Below, one piece after another: positions 1 through 9,183 of a stretch of DNA of 51,243 nt (the stretch's first letter is position 1; every line of letters begins with the position of its first letter). Under the pieces are notes generated by a model, which was not told the DNA's origin, did not search any database, and worked only from the letters and a program-made list of their open reading frames with translations. The stretch comes from Megalodesulfovibrio gigas DSM 1382 = ATCC 19364 (GTDB lineage: Bacteria; Desulfobacterota; Desulfovibrionia; Desulfovibrionales; Desulfovibrionaceae), in the NCBI RefSeq assembly GCF_000468495.1, contig NC_022444.1, positions 3,397,553-3,448,795 on the forward strand. Reading direction: 5' to 3'. The position numbers and the translations under genes are program-made.

Positions 1-22
1 CCTTTTTCAAAATTAAAATGTT

Positions 23-1465
23 CTAAAAAAATGTGACGTCTTCGCCCCGTTCTTCGCTGCTGGCAGCGGCAGTCACCGCGGCTGTGTTTGTTGCCTTGGC
101 TGTTGCGGTGCCCAGAATGGAATGGGCCAGCGCGCGCTCGGTTTCCATGGTGTACAGGGAGGAAAGCCGTTCAAGAATCTCCTCGCGCAGGCCCAGGCGC
201 AACAGCTCGGATTCCAGATCCGACTTGCTCTGCACCGCCGCGAATTCCTGACGGATCTCGTGCAGCGCCTCAATGGCGTGGCCGACCACCTGTTTGATGA
301 TGTCCTCGAACTGGAGGTTGAAAATCATGGACTTGATGCGCTCGCTGTTTTGCGAGGTCTCGCCGATGAATGCGTCCATGATTCCTTCCATCTCCGTGGA
401 TATTTCCAGCAGCGAGACGAACAGCCCTTCCATGAGCGCGCTGGTGGAGCTGACATAGACGTTCTCCACCTCGATGGCCTCCTTGACGCTCATGGTGGCG
501 TCCGAAATGAAGCGGTGCGCCCTGCCCAGGCCCTGGCGGATGTTCACGGCCGAATCCGCGGACTTCTGCGCCAGCTTGCGAACCTCGTCGGCCACCACGG
601 CAAAGCCGCGCCCCGCCTCGCCGGCGCGGGCGGCCTCAATGGCTGCATTCAGGGCCAACAGGTTGGTTTGGTCGGCGATGTAGGAGACGTCCTCGGAAAA
701 CGGCAGCACTTCTTCCAGGATTCCCTGCATGTGGTCCAGCTTTTGCGCATACTCGGCCTTGCCTTCCACGATCACCGCCAGTTCAGCCACAACACTTTTG
801 ATTGTCTCCATGTAGCGCGCGCGCAGGTACTCGAAATTCCGGCTGGTGCCCGTATCGGCAATGTGCTGGGCCAGGCGTTGACGGATCAGCCCCAGGAGCT
901 GGTTGTTGGCGGAGATGCTCCCATCCATGCTTGCCACCAGCTGATTCAGACTGCCGATGACTTCCACGGTGGCGGTTTCGATGCTGCCTGTGGAGTGCTG
1001 GAGCTGCCCGACAACCACCGCGAGGATTTCATCCGAAATGTGGATACGGCGTTGCAAGGACATGACGGTGTCCGCCAGGGATTCAAGATGCTCCTCGGCT
1101 TCGCGTACGGCAGCGGCTTTGTGTTGCGCCTGGGCCTCATGCGCGGCGGCCCTGGCCTGGCTCTCGTCCAGGCGCGCCTGCCAGGCCTGCCGCATTGCAT
1201 CCAGTTCCTGCGCATGCTCCTGCAGCAGATGCGCCCTGCTGGTGGGTTCCTTGAAAAAAAAGACCGCCCCAACGAGACCAAGCAGCGGCAGCAGCAGCGC
1301 CCCCGCTCCCGCGAGCAGCGCCTGCGCCGGGAAGAACAACTGACACGCTGCCAGCCAGACCAGCCCCAGCAGCACGCCCGCAGCCAGACCGCGCAACAAC
1401 ATCAGGCAGTTTCTCTGCTCCTCCAGGTATGCGTACGAATGCGTGAATGGATTATTTTTTTGCAT
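23..1465 (-). CDS. Methyl-accepting chemotaxis protein, membrane anchored, no sensor domain
   Basis: 480 residues. Two hydrophobic segments lie at about 22-45 and 48-71 with almost nothing between them, so there is no periplasmic ligand domain. A long coiled coil follows. The conserved MCP hairpin tip begins at residue 265 ([19 protein letters not shown], then [15 protein letters not shown]) and binds CheA and CheW in this family. No HAMP domain is evident. It starts three bases after the stop of the upstream cheA, so it is the last visible gene of the chemosensory operon. The short loop suggests it senses through the membrane, through a partner or from the cytoplasm; this is inference. No C-terminal CheR/CheB-tethering pentapeptide is seen. 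Confidence 0.9.
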   Translation of the reverse strand: MQKNNPFTHSYAYLEEQRNCLMLLRGLAAGVLLGLVWLAACQLFFPAQALLAGAGALLLPLLGLVGAVFFFKEPTSRAHLLQEHAQELDAMRQAWQARLDESQARAAAHEAQAQHKAAAVREAEEHLESLADTVMSLQRRIHISDEILAVVVGQLQHSTGSIETATVEVIGSLNQLVASMDGSISANNQLLGLIRQRLAQHIADTGTSRNFEYLRARYMETIKSVVAELAVIVEGKAEYAQKLDHMQGILEEVLPFSEDVSYIADQTNLLALNAAIEAARAGEAGRGFAVVADEVRKLAQKSADSAVNIRQGLGRAHRFISDATMSVKEAIEVENVYVSSTSALMEGLFVSLLEISTEMEGIMDAFIGETSQNSERIKSMIFNLQFEDIIKQVVGHAIEALHEIRQEFAAVQSKSDLESELLRLGLREEILERLSSLYTMETERALAHSILGTATAKATNTAAVTAAASSEERGEDVTFF

Positions 1466-1468
1466 GAT

Positions 1469-3574
1469 TTAGTCTACTTGCATCAGATTTTCCGGGTTCA
1501 GGACCAGCAGCACCCGGCCATCGCCCAGAATGGTCACGCCGCCAATATACGAGAGGCCTGCCAGGGCCTCGGGCACTGGTTTGATGGCAATTTCACTATT
1601 GCGCAGCATGCGGTCGATCAGCAGGCCGAACTTGCCGCCTGCACAATGCGCCACCACCACGAGGCGCTCGGAGGCTGCATCCTCACGCACGTGGTTAGAG
1701 AGCGGTGCGGTGGAGCCTCGCTGCCGGAGCAAATCTTCCAGGGGCGCCACGGGCAGGATCTCCCCGCGGTAATGCATGGCCCGGTGCCCTCCGATCTCGT
1801 GGATTTCATGGGCCGGCACGCGGACCGTCTCCAGCACGGTGTCCATGGGCAGGGCGTACTGGTTTTCCCCGGCTTGCACGTGCAGGGCCATGCTCACGCC
1901 CATGGTCATGGGGATCTCCAGGGTAAAGGTAGTGCCCCGGCCCTGGATGCTTTCCAGCCGCACCGTACCGCCCAGGGTCAGCAGCGTGGACTTGACCACG
2001 TCCATGCCCACGCCGCGGCCGGAAATGTCCGAGACCTGCTCCTTCATGGAAAATCCGGGCAGGAAGATGACGTCAAAGAGATCGGGGGCATCGGGATCCG
2101 CAACGTGCAGGCCCATGGCCCGCGCCTTTTCAAAGACGCGCTGCCTGTCCATGCCTTTGCCGTCGTCGGTTATCTTGAGCACCAGGTTGCTGCCCTCGCG
2201 CGCGGCCCGCAGGGTGAGGACACCGCGCTCACCCTTGCCTGCGGCCAGTCGCTCCGACATTGTTTCCAGGCCATGGTCGCAGGAATTGCGCACCATGTGG
2301 ATGAGCGGCTCGGAAAGAATGTCCGCCACCTTCTTGTCTATCTCGGTTTCCCCCCCCTGAATGACCAGCTCGATGGACTTGCCTTGCTTGTGGGAAATAT
2401 CGCGGACAACCCTGCTGAATTTTTGGAATATGGTCCTGATGGGCACCATGCGCAGATTCATGACGCCACCCTGCAGCTCGTTGGTGATGCGTGAGAATAG
2501 GCGCAAATTGTCCTTCAGGGACTTGATGGCGGCCGTCTCCATTCCGCCTGCGTCATCCAGGCGGGCGACCAGAAATTCGTAGGCGTTCCGCGCGATGATC
2601 AATTCGCCGATCATGTTGTTGAAGGCGTCGATCTTGCCTTCTTCCACGCGCATGACCTTGAGTTCGCCTTGTCGATCTTCCGCAGGCCGCTCGTCAGCCT
2701 GTTTTCGCAGCGCCTGCTCCAGCTCCGATTCGGTGATCTTGCACTCATCAAGGAGTATCTGCCCCAGCGGCTTGCGTGGAGAGGCGTTTTCCGGCTCCAG
2801 CTCCAATTTTGTCACCTGGATCAGCTCCACATCGAAGGCCAGGTCGCTGATGGCTTCGGGGGCAAGTGCCGTGACCACATACACGCACGGCGTAAGGTAC
2901 AAGTCCAGAGGCTGCAGCTCCTGGCAGTTGGGCACGGCGCGAGGGCAGCTGGCCCGGTAAAAAACGCAGGCATTCTCCAGGGCGCGCAGAAAAATTGCGG
3001 GGTCGAACCCGTTGACCAGATCTTCGGAGGTGAACGCCGGCGTCACCTTGTAGGCGGCCAGTTCCCGACCCTCCGCCGGCCCAAGGTGCAGGCGCAGCTC
3101 GGCAGCCAACACCGGATCCTGCAACACTTCGACGCACTGCGCGGCCGGGCCCAGGGCAGCGTGGGGGCTGGGGCGACAGACGTCGTCCCCCCCTGCACCG
3201 AGCAGCCGCTCGAATCCCTGCATCAGGTCGATGCGCAGCACGGGTTCCTCGCCTCGCCTGACGGCCTGGAGCATCTCGCCCAGGGCATCCAGACCGCCAA
3301 GCAGGGAATCCACGACTTCCCGGGTCAGCACCGATTCCCCGGCCCGCAGGCTGTTCAGCAGGGCTTCCAGGTGGTGGGCAAAATGCCCGAGGCTGTCCAG
3401 ACCGAACATGGCCGAGCTGCCCTTGATGGTGTGGACACCCCGAAAGATGGTATTGAGAAGATCCTGATCGCCCGGATTGGATTCCGCCCTGAGCAGGGCA
3501 TCCGTGACTGCATCAAGAATATCGCGTACTTCTACGATATACTGCTGTCTGTGCTCGTCCTTACGGGAGTCCAT
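1469..3574 (-). CDS. cheA: Chemotaxis histidine kinase CheA (single Hpt)
   Basis: 701 residues, the normal CheA length. Domains in order: Hpt with phosphoacceptor His48 in GVHTIKGSSAMFG; a poorly conserved middle at about 130-290 where the response-regulator-binding domain usually lies; the dimerisation helices (about 305-380); an ATPase domain with N box HMVRNSCDHGLE near 425, G boxes DDGKGMD near 470 and GRGVGMDV near 515; and a C-terminal CheW-like regulatory domain from about 555. All catalytic motifs look intact. An AGGA ribosome site lies five bases before the ATG. It follows a cheY gene by 33 bases. It is one of two CheA kinases in the same operon, and the two are clearly different paralogues. 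Confidence 0.95.
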   Translation of the reverse strand: MDSRKDEHRQQYIVEVRDILDAVTDALLRAESNPGDQDLLNTIFRGVHTIKGSSAMFGLDSLGHFAHHLEALLNSLRAGESVLTREVVDSLLGGLDALGEMLQAVRRGEEPVLRIDLMQGFERLLGAGGDDVCRPSPHAALGPAAQCVEVLQDPVLAAELRLHLGPAEGRELAAYKVTPAFTSEDLVNGFDPAIFLRALENACVFYRASCPRAVPNCQELQPLDLYLTPCVYVVTALAPEAISDLAFDVELIQVTKLELEPENASPRKPLGQILLDECKITESELEQALRKQADERPAEDRQGELKVMRVEEGKIDAFNNMIGELIIARNAYEFLVARLDDAGGMETAAIKSLKDNLRLFSRITNELQGGVMNLRMVPIRTIFQKFSRVVRDISHKQGKSIELVIQGGETEIDKKVADILSEPLIHMVRNSCDHGLETMSERLAAGKGERGVLTLRAAREGSNLVLKITDDGKGMDRQRVFEKARAMGLHVADPDAPDLFDVIFLPGFSMKEQVSDISGRGVGMDVVKSTLLTLGGTVRLESIQGRGTTFTLEIPMTMGVSMALHVQAGENQYALPMDTVLETVRVPAHEIHEIGGHRAMHYRGEILPVAPLEDLLRQRGSTAPLSNHVREDAASERLVVVAHCAGGKFGLLIDRMLRNSEIAIKPVPEALAGLSYIGGVTILGDGRVLLVLNPENLMQVD

Positions 3575-3607
3575 ATATTCCTGCCGCCATGTTCGTTCAC
3601 ATCCGGG

Positions 3608-3973
3608 CTAGCCGAGGATTTTCTTCACGACGCCAAGCAGGGTTTCAGGCTTGAAGGGTTTGACAATCCAGGCCTTGGCTCCGGCCTGGCGGCCTTCTTC
3701 CTTCTTGCTTTCCTGGCTTTCCGTGGTGAGCATGACGACCGGCAGAAACTTGCAATTGGGCCGGGTCTTGACTTCTTTGATCAGGCTGATGCCGTCCATG
3801 TTCGGCATGTTCAAATCTGTCAGAATCAAGTCGAACTTGGCGCCCGAGAGTTTGCCCAGCGCGTCTTTGCCATCCGAGGCTTCCTGGACCTCGTAGCCTG
3901 CACCGCGCAAGGTCATGGCCATCAGACTGCGCATGGACACTGCATCGTCAACAACAAGTATGGATTTTGGCAT
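3608..3973 (-). CDS. CheY-like single-domain response regulator
   Basis: 121 residues from the start chosen here. The ATG at 3973 has AGGAG eight bases upstream; an ATG nine codons earlier would run into the STAS gene and has no better site. Receiver motifs are complete: acidic pair in ILVVDD, phosphoacceptor Asp53 in LTDLNMPNMDG, and Lys in IVKPF. There is no output domain, so it acts by binding a partner such as a flagellar switch or another protein. Lying directly before a cheA, it is the probable partner of that kinase. Confidence 0.93.
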   Translation of the reverse strand: MPKSILVVDDAVSMRSLMAMTLRGAGYEVQEASDGKDALGKLSGAKFDLILTDLNMPNMDGISLIKEVKTRPNCKFLPVVMLTTESQESKKEEGRQAGAKAWIVKPFKPETLLGVVKKILG

Positions 3974-3996
3974 GCCGTCTATCTCCTGCATGGGTT

Positions 3997-4302
3997 TCAA
4001 GAAATCTGTTCCGCGATGTGTATGCCGTACAGCCTTGCGATATCTGCCAGGGCCTCGCCAGCATCATTCAGGCAGAAGGCCTTGCCGTACTCCCGGGCGG
4101 TCTGCCGCACGGAGAGCAGCAGCTGAAAATACGCCGTGTCCACGGCCAGAACATCCCCGGCGCCGACGGCAACCGTGGAAAACTCCAGACTGTCCCAATC
4201 AACAGCCTTCAGGAGCAGGGCATGGGCCTCGACCTCATAAATCAGGCATTCAGCCGGCAGCAGCACGCTCAGAATGCCCTGACTGGTTTCGATCCGCATC
4301 AT
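3997..4302 (-). CDS. STAS-domain protein
   Basis: About 101 residues. The whole protein resembles a STAS (MlaB/anti-sigma antagonist-like) fold, with a VDTAYFQLLLSV segment at the position where the family has its helix-capping Asp and Ser/Thr. The ATG at 4302 overlaps the stop of the preceding triple-CheW gene as ATGA; a second ATG follows immediately at 4299, and a strong GAGGAGG lies just before both, so either could be used. STAS proteins bind partners and are often switched by phosphorylation of Ser/Thr. Its place between a CheW scaffold and CheY suggests a role inside this chemosensory pathway. The family call is by eye and moderate. Confidence 0.7.
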   Translation of the reverse strand: MMRIETSQGILSVLLPAECLIYEVEAHALLLKAVDWDSLEFSTVAVGAGDVLAVDTAYFQLLLSVRQTAREYGKAFCLNDAGEALADIARLYGIHIAEQIS

Positions 4303-5780
4303 GCCTCCTCGCGTTGCAATGTCGTGCATGCGGACTCCTCCGCAGCCAGTGCGTCCAGATCCAGCAGCAGCACCGGGGCGCCATCCCCGATTTTGGCCGC
4401 CCCCACGAGGTAGCGCCGGGACTTCTCCGGCAACCAGGATGCAGGCAGCGGCTCGACAGTGTCCCGCCGCACATCAAGGGGCTTCATGACCCTGTCCACA
4501 ATCAGCCCGTTCATCTGGGCCCCCTGCCCTGCCACCAGCATGCGCGTCTCGTCCGTCCGGTTGGCCCTGGCCAGGCCCAGGCGTGCGCGCAGGTCCATGG
4601 CCGGGATGACCACCCCCCGCAAATTGACCAGGCCCTCGAAGTGGGGCAGCGTTCCGGGCACGGGCGTAATTGCTTCCGGCACGGTGATCTCCCGGACACT
4701 GTGCATGGGCGTGGCAAAAATCTCCTCCCCCAGGCCGAAGCAGACGTGGCGCTCCAGAACGGTGTCCGGTTCCAAGGCCTCCTGCGCCGCGCCATGTTCC
4801 AAATCTGCTGAATATGATTCCTCTCCCAGATGTTCCGGCAGCCGGCCCGCGAACAGGGCTTCCGGATTCAGCAACATGAGGAGCCCCCGGCCGTCGTGCG
4901 TGTGGATCGCTTCCGCACCGCACACCCCGGCCCCCTGTTCAGGCAGGACGAGAATGCGCCCCAGGCGTTCGGCTGCAATACCCAGGCGCATGCCGCCGTG
5001 CTCCAGCACAAAGAGGTAATGCCGGTGGGCTTGCGCCACGCTGGCGCTGGACTCCAGGAGCAGGCCAAGGTCGAACACAGCCAGGGTTTCGCCTTTATCC
5101 GCCATCAGCCCCAGCAGCCCCGGAAACGCCCAGGGCGGTGACAGGGCCTGGGTGTACGGACTGATTCTGACGATGGACTCCAGCCGCAGGGCGAATTCCC
5201 TGCCCGCCGCGGCAAAGGTCATCACCGTCATCATTGGGCTGGCGGGATTCCCGTCCCGTTCCCGGCCGCCAGCGGTCCGGGAGAGGGGGTGCTGCGACCT
5301 TCCGGTCACCGTCCTGACCTGCGCCGGGATATCGAAGGCGCACAAGGCATCCACGTTCAGCCAATAGACCATGCGCCCGGCCATCCCGTTGTGGAGCACC
5401 CCCCGGATACATTCGCGGGCGGCCCCCAGCTCCGGAATTGCCGACGTCTGGACCATGGCGCCGTCTTCGGCATCGATCATGGCCAGCACCTTGTCCAGGC
5501 GCAGGGCCATGGGGCCGCCATGCGGAGCCACCACCACGTGCTGGTGCGGGCTTGCGGTGTCCGATGCGCTGTCGAACCGCACTCCCCCGAGCCGCAGCCC
5601 CAGGTCCATGACGGGCATAATTTCGCCGCGCAGGTTGGCCAGGCCCAGGACGCAGTCTGGCGCACCAGGGGTTGCCGTGACAATCAGTTCGCTTTCTATG
5701 CTGCGCACGGCATTGGCAGGCATGGCCAGCAGCAGGCTGCCACACTCGACGATGAGTATTTTTTCCAACGCGTGCGCCAT
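4299..5780 (-). CDS. Triple CheW-domain coupling protein (first copy)
   Basis: 493 residues, about three times a normal CheW. Three CheW-like modules can be read: about 7-150 (conserved GLANLRGEIMPVMDL), about 183-325 (much diverged, GLLGLMADKGETLAVFDLG) and about 331-485 (GLVNLRGVVIPAMDLRARLG). The middle module has lost the NLRG core, so it may be structural only. CheW modules link methyl-accepting proteins to CheA. The ATG follows the stop of the double-Hpt cheA by one base with GGAG upstream, so translation is probably coupled. It differs from the other triple-CheW gene in this operon, whose three modules are all well conserved. Confidence 0.88.
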   Translation of the reverse strand: MAHALEKILIVECGSLLLAMPANAVRSIESELIVTATPGAPDCVLGLANLRGEIMPVMDLGLRLGGVRFDSASDTASPHQHVVVAPHGGPMALRLDKVLAMIDAEDGAMVQTSAIPELGAARECIRGVLHNGMAGRMVYWLNVDALCAFDIPAQVRTVTGRSQHPLSRTAGGRERDGNPASPMMTVMTFAAAGREFALRLESIVRISPYTQALSPPWAFPGLLGLMADKGETLAVFDLGLLLESSASVAQAHRHYLFVLEHGGMRLGIAAERLGRILVLPEQGAGVCGAEAIHTHDGRGLLMLLNPEALFAGRLPEHLGEESYSADLEHGAAQEALEPDTVLERHVCFGLGEEIFATPMHSVREITVPEAITPVPGTLPHFEGLVNLRGVVIPAMDLRARLGLARANRTDETRMLVAGQGAQMNGLIVDRVMKPLDVRRDTVEPLPASWLPEKSRRYLVGAAKIGDGAPVLLLDLDALAAEESACTTLQREEA

Positions 5781-5781
5781 G

Positions 5782-7932
5782 TCAGTGCTCCAGCCGATGC
5801 ATTGCCGAATCGATCAGCTCGCCAGGATCCAAGACCAGCAGTGCGCGTCCGTCGCCCAGGATGGAGGCTCCGGCCAGGCCCGGCAATCCTGCCAAAAAAT
5901 CCGGCAGGGGCTTGATGACAAGCTCTTCCTGACGAAACAGGGCATCCACGGCCAGGCCGAGCCTGTCTTCCCCTTTTTGCAGGACGACAACGGGTATGTC
6001 CTCGTCCTGGGCGTCCCGCAGCGCATCGTCCAACGCATCCTTCCGGGCGTCGTCCCCGGAAGGGGCTTCTGCCGGGAGCACGCCCAGCAGTTCCGAGAGC
6101 GTCTCCAGCCCCAGGACTTCGCCGCGCAGGGTCATGGCCCGCTTTTTCATCATCGGCTTGATGCGGCTGTTGTTGATTTTCACGGTTTCCCGCACGGCTT
6201 CCACGGGAATGGCAAAGGTTTCCCTTCCCACCCCCACAAGCAGGACCTCCACCACCGCCAGCGTCAGGGGCAATTCCATGCGCAGGCGTGTGCCCTCGCC
6301 CACGCGGGAGTCGATGTGCACGTTGCCCTTGAGCTTACGCATGTTCGTGAGCACCACATCCATGCCCACGCCACGCCCGGAGATGGCCGTCACCTGGTCT
6401 GCGGTGCTGAAGCCCGGCTCGAAGATCAGCTGGATAATCTCTTCGCGAGTCAGCGTGGCTGCCCTGTCCGGAGTCACCAGCCCCTTGGCGACCGCCTTTT
6501 CGAGCACCGCGGCGCTGTCGATGCCTGCGCCGTCGTCCACCACCTCAATGACGATGGCGTTGCCCTCCTGGGCGGCTTTCAGGAGAATGGTGCCGCGCTC
6601 GGGCTTGCCATTCCTGACGCGCCATTCCGGGCTTTCGATGCCATGGTCTGCGGCGTTGCGGATAATGTGCATCAAGGGATCGCCAATTTCCTCGGCCACG
6701 CTCTTGTCTATTTCCGTGTCTTCGCCCTGGAGGATCAGGCTGATTTTCTTGTCGCTGCGCTGGGTGATATCGCGGATGATGCGCGGGAATTTCTGAAACA
6801 CCGTGCGTACCGGGACCATGCGCATGTCCATGACACTTCGCTGCATGGCGTCCGAAATGCGGGCAATGCCCTGGCAGGCAACGCGCAGCTCGCGCAGGCC
6901 CGGCAGGTGTTTGCCTGCCTGGCGCTCCAGTCCCTTTTCCACATGCCCCAGCACATTCCTGGCCACGATGAGTTCACCCACAAGGTTCATGAACACATCC
7001 AGAATCTGCTGATTCACGCGCATGGTCTTGATGGCGGCATGCGGCTGCAGCTGGCGCTGGAGCTGGCCAGAACGTTGATCCGTGCCGGGATCCCCTGCAT
7101 TTCCCGGGGCGGCCTCTTTCGTCGCAGCGGCCTCCTGTGCAAGGCCTGCCAGGAACAGCTTGATCCCCGAGAAACTTTCGCCGAGCTTCTCCAGCAAGGA
7201 CGCAGAAAGCGCAATCTCGTTCTGGCGCAATGCGTCCAGGATATTTTCGATGTGGATCGCCGCCTCTTCCAACGAGTCAAAGCCCATGTATCGGGCCCCG
7301 CTTTTCATGGAGTGCGCGGCACGGAAGAACATGTCCAGCGTTGAACGATCTTCCCCTGCGCCCTTTTCCATGCGCTCAAGGCAAAGCTTCATGGTATCCG
7401 TGTGCTGGGCTGCGGAATCCAGAAAGATGGCCAGGGGCGCCACAGCCAAGGGCCCGGAAGCGGCAACGGCCCGTTCCGGCACGCCGAGGCGCTGTTTTTC
7501 GATGCGCAACCGCTCCACAAGGGCAGCTGCATCCCACGCGCTCCCCGGCTTTTCGACCATCCCCCGCAGCGCGTCCACGGTTTCAAAACAGACGTCCAGC
7601 AAGGCATCGGAAAAGGCAAACGCATCCATGCCGCGCACAGCGTCAAGGATTGATTCAAGCGCATGGGCCAGTTCGGCTATGTCCTGCAGGCCCACATACG
7701 ATGCGGTCCCCTTGATGCTGTGAATGCGCCGAAAGAGTTCACCCAGGGCGGCACGGTCATCGCAGGCCTGGCCCAGCTTCAGCAGGGACTGCTCGGATTC
7801 GTCCAGGTTTTCTGACGCCTCCACCTGAAAATCCCTGAGCAGCCTGTCCGCCAATTCGTCGCTGACGGGCATGCCCCCACTCACTGACGCAGCGATGGGC
7901 ACCTTAGCTATCTCTTTTTTCTTGCTGGGCAT
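5782..7932 (-). CDS. cheA: Chemotaxis histidine kinase CheA with two Hpt domains
   Basis: 716 residues. Two Hpt domains: His71 in RRIHSIKGTASYVG and His207 in RAAHSMKSGARYMG. The segment usually used to bind CheY is replaced by the second Hpt and a Gln/Pro-rich linker. The dimerisation helices, ATPase (N box HIIRNAADHGIE near 422, VDDGAGID, GRGVGMDV) and C-terminal CheW-like domain follow and look intact. AGGA lies eight bases before the ATG. The next gene upstream is a cheY and the gene downstream is a triple CheW. Two Hpt sites suggest phosphate delivery to more than one receiver, which fits the three receivers in the operon; that is inference. Confidence 0.94.
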   Translation of the reverse strand: MPSKKKEIAKVPIAASVSGGMPVSDELADRLLRDFQVEASENLDESEQSLLKLGQACDDRAALGELFRRIHSIKGTASYVGLQDIAELAHALESILDAVRGMDAFAFSDALLDVCFETVDALRGMVEKPGSAWDAAALVERLRIEKQRLGVPERAVAASGPLAVAPLAIFLDSAAQHTDTMKLCLERMEKGAGEDRSTLDMFFRAAHSMKSGARYMGFDSLEEAAIHIENILDALRQNEIALSASLLEKLGESFSGIKLFLAGLAQEAAATKEAAPGNAGDPGTDQRSGQLQRQLQPHAAIKTMRVNQQILDVFMNLVGELIVARNVLGHVEKGLERQAGKHLPGLRELRVACQGIARISDAMQRSVMDMRMVPVRTVFQKFPRIIRDITQRSDKKISLILQGEDTEIDKSVAEEIGDPLMHIIRNAADHGIESPEWRVRNGKPERGTILLKAAQEGNAIVIEVVDDGAGIDSAAVLEKAVAKGLVTPDRAATLTREEIIQLIFEPGFSTADQVTAISGRGVGMDVVLTNMRKLKGNVHIDSRVGEGTRLRMELPLTLAVVEVLLVGVGRETFAIPVEAVRETVKINNSRIKPMMKKRAMTLRGEVLGLETLSELLGVLPAEAPSGDDARKDALDDALRDAQDEDIPVVVLQKGEDRLGLAVDALFRQEELVIKPLPDFLAGLPGLAGASILGDGRALLVLDPGELIDSAMHRLEH

Positions 7933-7946
7933 TCGTATAATCCTGG

Positions 7947-8315
7947 TCAGGCGAGGAGCATTTTGACTTTGGTCACCAGGGCCGCGGGTTGCGTTGGCTT
8001 CACCAGGTACACGTTGGCCCCGGCCTCCATGCCTTTCACCCTGTCCAGGGCTTCTTCTTCCGTGGAAATCATGATCACAGGCATGTCGCGGTAGCCATCC
8101 GTGGAGCGGATTCTGCGTGTCAACTCATAGCCATCCATCTTTGGCATGTTCACATCCGTGATGACCATGTGGAACTGTTCACGCAACAACAACTCAAGGG
8201 CAATATAGCCATTTTCCGCAGTGGCACATTGATATCCTGCCCCAGCAAGGATGTACTCATGCAGGCTCAAGACAATGTTTGAATCGTCAACAATTAATAT
8301 TTTTGAGCACATCAT
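7947..8315 (-). CDS. CheY-like single-domain response regulator
   Basis: 122 residues from the ATG at 8315, with 8312 as an equally placed alternative; AAGG lies just upstream. Longer in-frame extensions run into cheR and are rejected. Receiver motifs: ILIVDDSN, phosphoacceptor Asp54 in VITDVNMPKMDG, and Lys in LVKPTQP. It starts eight bases after the end of cheR and ends 14 bases before the double-Hpt cheA. It is a likely phosphate acceptor of that kinase. Confidence 0.93.
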   Translation of the reverse strand: MMCSKILIVDDSNIVLSLHEYILAGAGYQCATAENGYIALELLLREQFHMVITDVNMPKMDGYELTRRIRSTDGYRDMPVIMISTEEEALDRVKGMEAGANVYLVKPTQPAALVTKVKMLLA

Positions 8316-8322
8316 GCATTCC

Positions 8323-9174
8323 TTATCGCGTAGCGCTTGTTGCAGGCTTCTTGTAACAAAGAAAATCCCCAACTCGTTCCAGCAGAAATGAGGCGGTGAT
8401 GCGTCCCACAGATTCCGAATGGCCAAGAAAGACATACCCGCCTGGATTGAGCGCATCATACAGGCAGGAAAGAACCTTCTTCCTGGAATCATCATCAAAA
8501 TAGATGAGTACGTTTCTGCAGAAGATGAAGTCGAATCCGCGTTTGCGGCGCATGGACACCCGATCCACCAGGTTCAGTTGCTCAAAGGTCACAGGCTGCA
8601 TGGCGTTTGCAAGCAGCTGCCAGCCGTCCGCGGTGCGCTGGAAGTACTTTTGCCTGTACACAATGGGAGTTTCCTTGACGGAACGTTCGCTGTAGAGCCC
8701 GATGCGCGCATGCCGCAGGACATGGCGGTCAATGTCTGTTGCCAGGATTTCCGTGTCCCAATTGGCATAGTCTTCAATCATTTCCTGGAGGATGATGGAC
8801 AGGGTGTACGGCTCCTCGCCCGTGGCGCACGCCGCGGACCAGATATTCATGGTGGCATCCCGGGCCCGGCGCTTGCGTTCGAGGTATTTCGGCAGCACCT
8901 CCTCAGCAAAACCACGCAGCTGTGGAAAATCGCGAAAGAAGTAGGTTTCGTTGATGGTGATTTCTTCGATAAAACAGGAAAGCTCCGTTTCCTTGTGCGA
9001 ATAGAGCAACTCGTTGTAGTATTGCTGGAACGAGCTGCAACAACGAACCTGCATGCGCTGCGCAAGACGACTGGACAGAAAGTAATTCTTCTTCGGCTCG
9101 AAGTATATTCCAGTCTCTTTGTAGATGAGTGCTCGAATTCTTTCCAGATCGGCATCTGTCAGCAATGATTGCAT
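8323..9174 (-). CDS. cheR: Chemotaxis receptor methyltransferase CheR
   Basis: 283 residues, the standard length. The N-terminal helical domain (about 1-75) precedes an S-adenosylmethionine-binding domain with SAACATGEEPYTLS near residue 111. Further family motifs include FFRD in the entry to the catalytic domain, ILATDID and FDFIFCRNVLIYFD. It methylates glutamate side chains on methyl-accepting proteins during adaptation. AGGAG lies seven bases before the ATG. It sits between the HEAT-repeat gene and cheY. There are no TPRs, so receptor docking is not by a fused repeat domain. Confidence 0.95.
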   Translation of the reverse strand: MQSLLTDADLERIRALIYKETGIYFEPKKNYFLSSRLAQRMQVRCCSSFQQYYNELLYSHKETELSCFIEEITINETYFFRDFPQLRGFAEEVLPKYLERKRRARDATMNIWSAACATGEEPYTLSIILQEMIEDYANWDTEILATDIDRHVLRHARIGLYSERSVKETPIVYRQKYFQRTADGWQLLANAMQPVTFEQLNLVDRVSMRRKRGFDFIFCRNVLIYFDDDSRKKVLSCLYDALNPGGYVFLGHSESVGRITASFLLERVGDFLCYKKPATSATR

Positions 9175-9183
9175 GCGATGCTC

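Noticed and set aside
122-2494. A 790-codon open frame antisense to the CheA and MCP genes
   Set aside because: It lies opposite two well-supported genes, has no domain features and is His/Gln/Gly-rich, as expected for a shadow frame in high-GC DNA.
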